Below are positions 8,542-11,662 of a stretch of DNA of 11,662 bases, one piece after another; position 1 is the first letter of the stretch; the number at the start of each line of letters is the position of its first letter. The stretch covers positions 1 to 11,662 of the forward strand of contig DHEX01000061.1 of the NCBI GenBank assembly GCA_002400085.1, written 5' to 3'. The notes under the pieces were generated by a model. The model did no database searches. It saw nothing but the letters and a program-made list of their open reading frames with translations, and was not told the DNA's origin. The translations under genes and the position numbers were made by a program. This DNA is from Clostridiaceae bacterium UBA4839 (GTDB taxonomy: Bacteria > Bacillota > Clostridia > Clostridiales > Caloramatoraceae).

Positions 8542-8985
8542 TTAGGAGTTTAAAGCATCATTAATCAATTCATATATCACATCAATATCATTTGATTCAT
8601 TCAAAATAGCTTTAAAATTATCATCGATAAGCTTTCTGGATATCTTCGACAACATGGTTAGATGAATATTTTCTTTATTATACTTTGGAGTTAAGAAAGA
8701 TATTATCAGTTTTATATTTTCCCCGCCCCAATCAATACTATTTTTTGATTTTACAACTAGCACCACTGGAAAATTTATTGACAATGACTTTGCATGTGGT
8801 ATTGCTAATGTATCATCAATTGCCGTATTAAACTCTTTTTCTCTACCCCATAAATCTTCTAATGTTTGCTTTTTATCTTTAGATATACCTAACTCACTAG
8901 CTTTACCGGCAATGAAATCCATAGCATCTTCCTTGTTTTTTAAATTTGCATTTAAAAATATGTAATTTTTATTGAAAATGTCCAA
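8542..8985 (-). CDS. PTS fructose-family EIIA subunit, probable TTG start
   Basis: A cytoplasmic phosphocarrier of 147 residues that receives phosphate from HPr on His64, in the family motif LAIPHAKS, and hands it to EIIB. The surrounding fold (IFLNANLKNKEDAMDFI near the N-terminus and the closing helix VIYELINDAL) is that of the PTS_EIIA_2 domain. The frame extends to ATG codons at 9009 and 9006, but these lack a ribosome binding site, whereas AAAGGAG lies 8 bases before the TTG at 8985. Starting there gives a protein beginning DIFNKNYIF, where family members usually begin. It is the first gene of the mannoside PTS operon. Its N-terminal strand resembles the EIIA-like domain of the operon's regulator (IFLNxNLKxK in both). 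An ATG start at 9009 remains possible. Confidence 0.9.
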   Translation of the reverse strand: MDIFNKNYIFLNANLKNKEDAMDFIAGKASELGISKDKKQTLEDLWGREKEFNTAIDDTLAIPHAKSLSINFPVVLVVKSKNSIDWGGENIKLIISFLTPKYNKENIHLTMLSKISRKLIDDNFKAILNESNDIDVIYELINDALNS

Positions 8986-9033
8986 TTTTAATTCTCCTTT
9001 AATCATCATAAATTCTTCAACTGTTTAATAATA

Positions 9034-9039
9034 ATTATA
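9034..9039 (-). promoter_or_regulatory. Candidate -10 box of the PTS-mannosidase operon
   Basis: A perfect TATAAT reads towards EIIA, placing the transcription start near 9027 and giving a leader of about 40 bases. The -35 position about 17 bases upstream reads AAAATA or similar, far from TTGACA. A good -10 with a poor -35 fits a promoter that needs an activator such as the MtlR-type regulator encoded at the operon's end. Confidence 0.5.
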
Positions 9040-9065
9040 GCAATTAAAAATCGTTTTATTTTTCT

Positions 9066-9093
9066 AAATTTTACCGCTATATCGGTAAAATTT
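9066..9093. promoter_or_regulatory. Perfect 11-bp inverted repeat, candidate activator operator
   Basis: AAATTTTACCG and CGGTAAAATTT form perfect 11-bp arms around a 6-base centre. The repeat spans about -39 to -66 relative to the predicted start, just upstream of the weak -35, the usual site for an activator. No T-run follows on either strand, which argues against a terminator. The binding protein is inferred to be the operon's MtlR-type regulator. Confidence 0.5.
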
Positions 9094-9095
9094 CG

Positions 9096-9111
9096 CTATT
9101 GATTGCAATAG
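9096..9111. promoter_or_regulatory. Second short inverted repeat next to the operator candidate
   Basis: CTATTG and CAATAG are 6-bp arms around a 4-base centre, beginning 3 bases beyond the larger repeat. It may be a second or partial binding site. It shares little sequence with the first repeat and could be chance in AT-rich DNA. Confidence 0.3.
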
Positions 9112-9321
9112 TTTGTTTTTCTGCACTTATAATTTTAAATTTAAGACCACATGACCAGGAAATACTTTAATAAGCACATTTTTGAACAATTTTTTTGCAT
9201 ATTTTTTCCCTACTGCAGAAACCTATAAACTATATATACCAAGCTTTTTTATGACAAAGGAGTAGTTGTAAAAATGCAAGTGCTGTTTCATACTTTATTT
9301 ATGGAGAAAAGGGTGTAGGCT

Positions 9322-11052
9322 TCACTTCTTTTGGTTCATACACGGAAAGTTATAGCTTTTTAAAAGTGCTCCAAGATTACCAAGGATAATCAATATTCCT
9401 CCAATCCAAAAGAGCCAAATAAGGGGCCTCGTAGTATAATTTACAGCTTTTACTGCAGATAATGATAATTCGCTGTCAACTGGTGAAAGTATTATATCTG
9501 AGCCAATAGTGTGAATAATTGTGCTGCTTTCCTTATTAAGATCGGCGCCATCTATCATTGCACCATAACCCAGATTTGTTAAACTGCCATCAGTGGCTAA
9601 AATTGTTCCCTGTTTACTTAAAGCAGTTGAGGTGATAACACCAAGTATAAGAAGTATAACCCCAATATGGGCCATTGCAGCAGAAGAGTCCTTTATCATT
9701 TTTATGCGCAGTTTGGGCTTTGTTCTTAAAATATTTACCATCCAAAGCACTAGTGGTATCAAAAACACCCATAACACCAGCATCCATGTTAACGAAGTGA
9801 ATTTCATAATTAAGCATATTGCCGCAGTTATTATGGCACTAATAAATAATATCTCAAAACAATTTTCTTTGAACCTGACATAGTATTGTGCTATAAAAAG
9901 AATTACAAGTACCATTGAAAAGATCAGAGCAGAATAATTAAAGAAAGCCATGGGGACAGCAACCCCTGAAATAAGGGGAAATATGGTTCCTAAAAATATC
10001 AGTACTGCAAAGGCATATAAATTTACATTTAATATTGAAAGTATTGAAATGCCTGTACTCCTCCTGCTGGCATCACCTTTCTTTGCTTTTGACAGGCTAA
10101 AGTATAATATTATCATAACCAGTACAGCTAAAAAAATAAGCAATGGGATGCTCAAGGATGAAACTGTATATGAATGTACCGATTTGTCCTTCAGTATGCC
10201 GCTTCGTGCAAGAAAGGTACCAAAGGCTGCCATCACAAAGGGCAGCATATATCTAACCCTGCTCCCCGGTTTTGATGCTAAGCGCCCTTCATGGCAGATA
10301 CCTGCTAAAAGAAGCCATGGAATGAGGGCAGCATTTTCAATCGGATCCCATGCCCAGTATCCACCCCAGCCCAGCGCCCGGTATGCCCATATGCTTCCTG
10401 TAAAAATCCCAAGTCCTAAGAAAAACCACCCCATAAGAGCCCACTTTCTAAGCATTAACTTCTCACAGCTGTCTTCAATTTCAGGTCCAACACACAAGCC
10501 TATTGAAAACAGCACCGCCATTGATGAGTAGCCTATGAATACTAGGGGCGGATGTACTACCATCCATGGATCCTGAAGAGCTGTATTGAGTCCTAACCCT
10601 TCTACCTGAAGGTAGTTCATCGTTTTGAAGGGCCGGCTTAAAATCGCCATCACCATTATACTCATATTGATAACAGAAAAACCGATAAAAGCCGATATGT
10701 TTTTAAACCCCCTCTTATCAAGCCCTCTTAAAAACACAAATCCTATCCACGAATTTATTACAGCCCACAATAAAAATGACCCTTCCTGTCCTGCCCATAA
10801 TGCCGACACAAGATAAGCTGGAGCTAAATTAGTGGAAGTATGTTCATATACATATGCATAGTGAAAATCATGTGCCACCTGATAATATATAAGCAAAATC
10901 ATATCAAAGGTTATAAGCACCGCCGACACTGATGAAAAAATATTTACCCACTTGCTTAAAGTCTGCTTTTTATATGAAAATATGCCTGTTATGACAGCCA
11001 TCAGGTATGCAAAGGCCGACATGGCAAATATAAGCCCCCCTATATTTATCAT
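9322..11052 (-). CDS. ccmF: Cytochrome c maturation haem ligation protein CcmF (System I), short form
   Basis: A polytopic membrane protein that attaches haem to apocytochrome c on the outer face of the membrane. The tryptophan-rich WWD motif is WGGYWAWDPIENAALIPW, at about 229-246 counting from the ATG at 11052. Four histidines match the conserved set of CcmF: in VVHPP (167), ICHEG (254), SVHSY (293) and AAMAHIG (462). Hydrophobic segments fill most of the chain. At about 576 residues it is shorter than E. coli CcmF (about 650), mainly because the outer domain before the last membrane span is small. An ATG at 11061 overlaps the cytochrome stop (ATGA) but has its Shine-Dalgarno directly abutting it; GGGAG stands 9 bases before the ATG at 11052, so I prefer that start. 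Either way it is translationally coupled to the multihaem cytochrome. Confidence 0.93.
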   Translation of the reverse strand: MINIGGLIFAMSAFAYLMAVITGIFSYKKQTLSKWVNIFSSVSAVLITFDMILLIYYQVAHDFHYAYVYEHTSTNLAPAYLVSALWAGQEGSFLLWAVINSWIGFVFLRGLDKRGFKNISAFIGFSVINMSIMVMAILSRPFKTMNYLQVEGLGLNTALQDPWMVVHPPLVFIGYSSMAVLFSIGLCVGPEIEDSCEKLMLRKWALMGWFFLGLGIFTGSIWAYRALGWGGYWAWDPIENAALIPWLLLAGICHEGRLASKPGSRVRYMLPFVMAAFGTFLARSGILKDKSVHSYTVSSLSIPLLIFLAVLVMIILYFSLSKAKKGDASRRSTGISILSILNVNLYAFAVLIFLGTIFPLISGVAVPMAFFNYSALIFSMVLVILFIAQYYVRFKENCFEILFISAIITAAICLIMKFTSLTWMLVLWVFLIPLVLWMVNILRTKPKLRIKMIKDSSAAMAHIGVILLILGVITSTALSKQGTILATDGSLTNLGYGAMIDGADLNKESSTIIHTIGSDIILSPVDSELSLSAVKAVNYTTRPLIWLFWIGGILIILGNLGALLKSYNFPCMNQKK

Positions 11053-11057
11053 CAATC

Positions 11058-11662
11058 TCATCTCCCAGCACCATGAAGTTTACCTGTACCTTCATGACAG
11101 GCACTGCATTTTCTTATAAAGTCTGGTCTGCCATACAGCTGCACAGGTATTACGTTGTCAAGTGGCAGAGTTGAAGGCCACTCGCTGTGGGCGCTGTTAT
11201 GACACGATATACATTTTATTTCTCCGTTCATATCATCAGGGCCATTGACTAAATATGAGCTGCGGTATAGCATACCTATATTCACTGCATAGTCTGCCCC
11301 ATGGCATGCCCCGCAGTCAGGTTCATCGAGCCATGGTCTTCGTCCATTTAAAATAGTCTGTGAAACATTTTCCATACTCCCATGGCATTTGCTGTCAGCA
11401 CATGTTATACCATTTGCTGCCATAACGCCTCTATTACATTTAGTTACTTCACCGGGATGGCAGTTATAGCACTGGTTTGCAAGCTTTGACATACCCATCC
11501 TCGATGAATGGAAACCATGTATGGCCTGTGAAAGAGCCGGCAGTCCATCCTTCCCTGGTGCATTTAAAACGTTGTCGCTGTGACATTCATTACACCTGTG
11601 ACGTTTACCCTGTGTTAAATCGGTATATAACTTTGTCCCATTACTTCCATCATGTGCCATTA
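11058..11662 (-). CDS. Multihaem c-type cytochrome, 5' end outside the window
   Basis: The C-terminal part of an exported electron-transfer cytochrome. In about 200 visible residues there are six haem-binding motifs: CNECH, CYNCH, CADSKCH, CGACH, CISCH and CSACH. The third has four residues between the cysteines (CX4CH) instead of two. Further histidines (HR before the first motif, HGFH, AHSE, LHGAG) could be distal haem ligands. The stretch CYNCHPGEVTKCNRGVM, with RRPW and DEPDCGACH, resembles repeats I recall from Geobacter-type multihaem cytochromes. The first visible ATG (11660) is followed by mature-looking sequence with no signal peptide, so the gene surely continues beyond the window and has more haems. 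It ends 10 residues after the last haem without a membrane anchor, and its stop overlaps the ccmF start region. Likely extracytoplasmic respiration; donor and acceptor unknown. Confidence 0.93.
   Translation of the reverse strand, partial: MAHDGSNGTKLYTDLTQGKRHRCNECHSDNVLNAPGKDGLPALSQAIHGFHSSRMGMSKLANQCYNCHPGEVTKCNRGVMAANGITCADSKCHGSMENVSQTILNGRRPWLDEPDCGACHGADYAVNIGMLYRSSYLVNGPDDMNGEIKCISCHNSAHSEWPSTLPLDNVIPVQLYGRPDFIRKCSACHEGTGKLHGAGR

Larger units (their letters stand above)
9010..9321. other. Intergenic region between ccmF and the PTS operon
   Basis: This AT-rich gap separates two transcription units of the same direction. The 100 bases nearest EIIA hold the promoter elements and inverted repeats listed separately. 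In the ccmF-proximal part (about 9130-9321) I see no gene, no GC-rich hairpin followed by T's, and no clear second promoter, so where the ccmF transcript ends is unclear. Confidence 0.6.

Noticed and set aside
9066..9093. The palindrome as a terminator for ccmF
   Set aside because: Stem is mostly A-T pairs and no run of T follows on either strand; its position just upstream of a -10 box fits an operator better.
9096..9111. Catabolite-responsive element (cre) near the PTS promoter
   Set aside because: The best candidate has about four mismatches to the cre consensus including the central CG, so I do not call it.
9274..9318. Short plus-strand frame of 14 codons with AAAGGAG upstream
   Set aside because: Too short, the spacing is long (11 bases), no plus-strand gene lies nearby and the peptide matches nothing I know. 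Most likely chance.
9950..10531. 193-codon plus-strand frame opposite ccmF
   Set aside because: Lies wholly antisense to the conserved WWD and histidine region of ccmF and has no protein-family character; a shadow of the real gene.

Overview
The window comes from a low-GC anaerobic Firmicute, most likely a member of the Clostridia. The evidence is AT-rich codon use, strong AGGAGG-type ribosome binding sites, PTS sugar uptake with a PRD-domain regulator, and a multihaem cytochrome gene typical of respiring or metal-reducing anaerobes. I cannot name the genus. Every gene I can support lies on the minus strand, so the window is best read from right to left.

Right end (11662 to 9322): the 3' part of a multihaem c-type cytochrome with six haem-binding motifs visible, overlapping by a few bases the gene for CcmF, the haem ligation protein of System I cytochrome c maturation. 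The pair forms one translationally coupled unit. About 220 to 340 bases of AT-rich non-coding DNA follow (9321 down to the next gene), with no convincing terminator. This stretch holds a -10 box and two adjacent inverted repeats that look like the control region of the next operon.

Centre (8985 to 2059): a five-gene sugar operon encoding separate fructose/mannose-family PTS components EIIA, EIIB and EIIC, then a GH38 alpha-mannosidase of the MngB type, then a BglG/MtlR-type PRD regulator. My reading is that the PTS imports and phosphorylates an alpha-mannoside (mannosylglycerate is the best-known precedent), the mannosidase splits the phosphorylated product in the cytoplasm, and the regulator, which carries its own EIIB-like and EIIA-like domains, senses PTS phosphorylation state and activates the operon. 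The EIIA and EIIB starts are set by their ribosome binding sites: EIIA probably begins at a TTG codon, and EIIB six codons inside its longest frame.

Left part (2058 to 1334): a decayed stretch. It holds a PfkB-family sugar kinase (fructokinase-like) reduced to its first ~20 and last ~35 codons, a broken frame just before it that still has a strong ribosome binding site, and a doubtful small membrane protein frame.

Left end (1304 to 1): an almost complete 23S rRNA uracil-5-methyltransferase of the RlmD/RlmCD type, cut by the window edge just before its stop codon. I saw no tRNA, rRNA, CRISPR array, insertion sequence or riboswitch.
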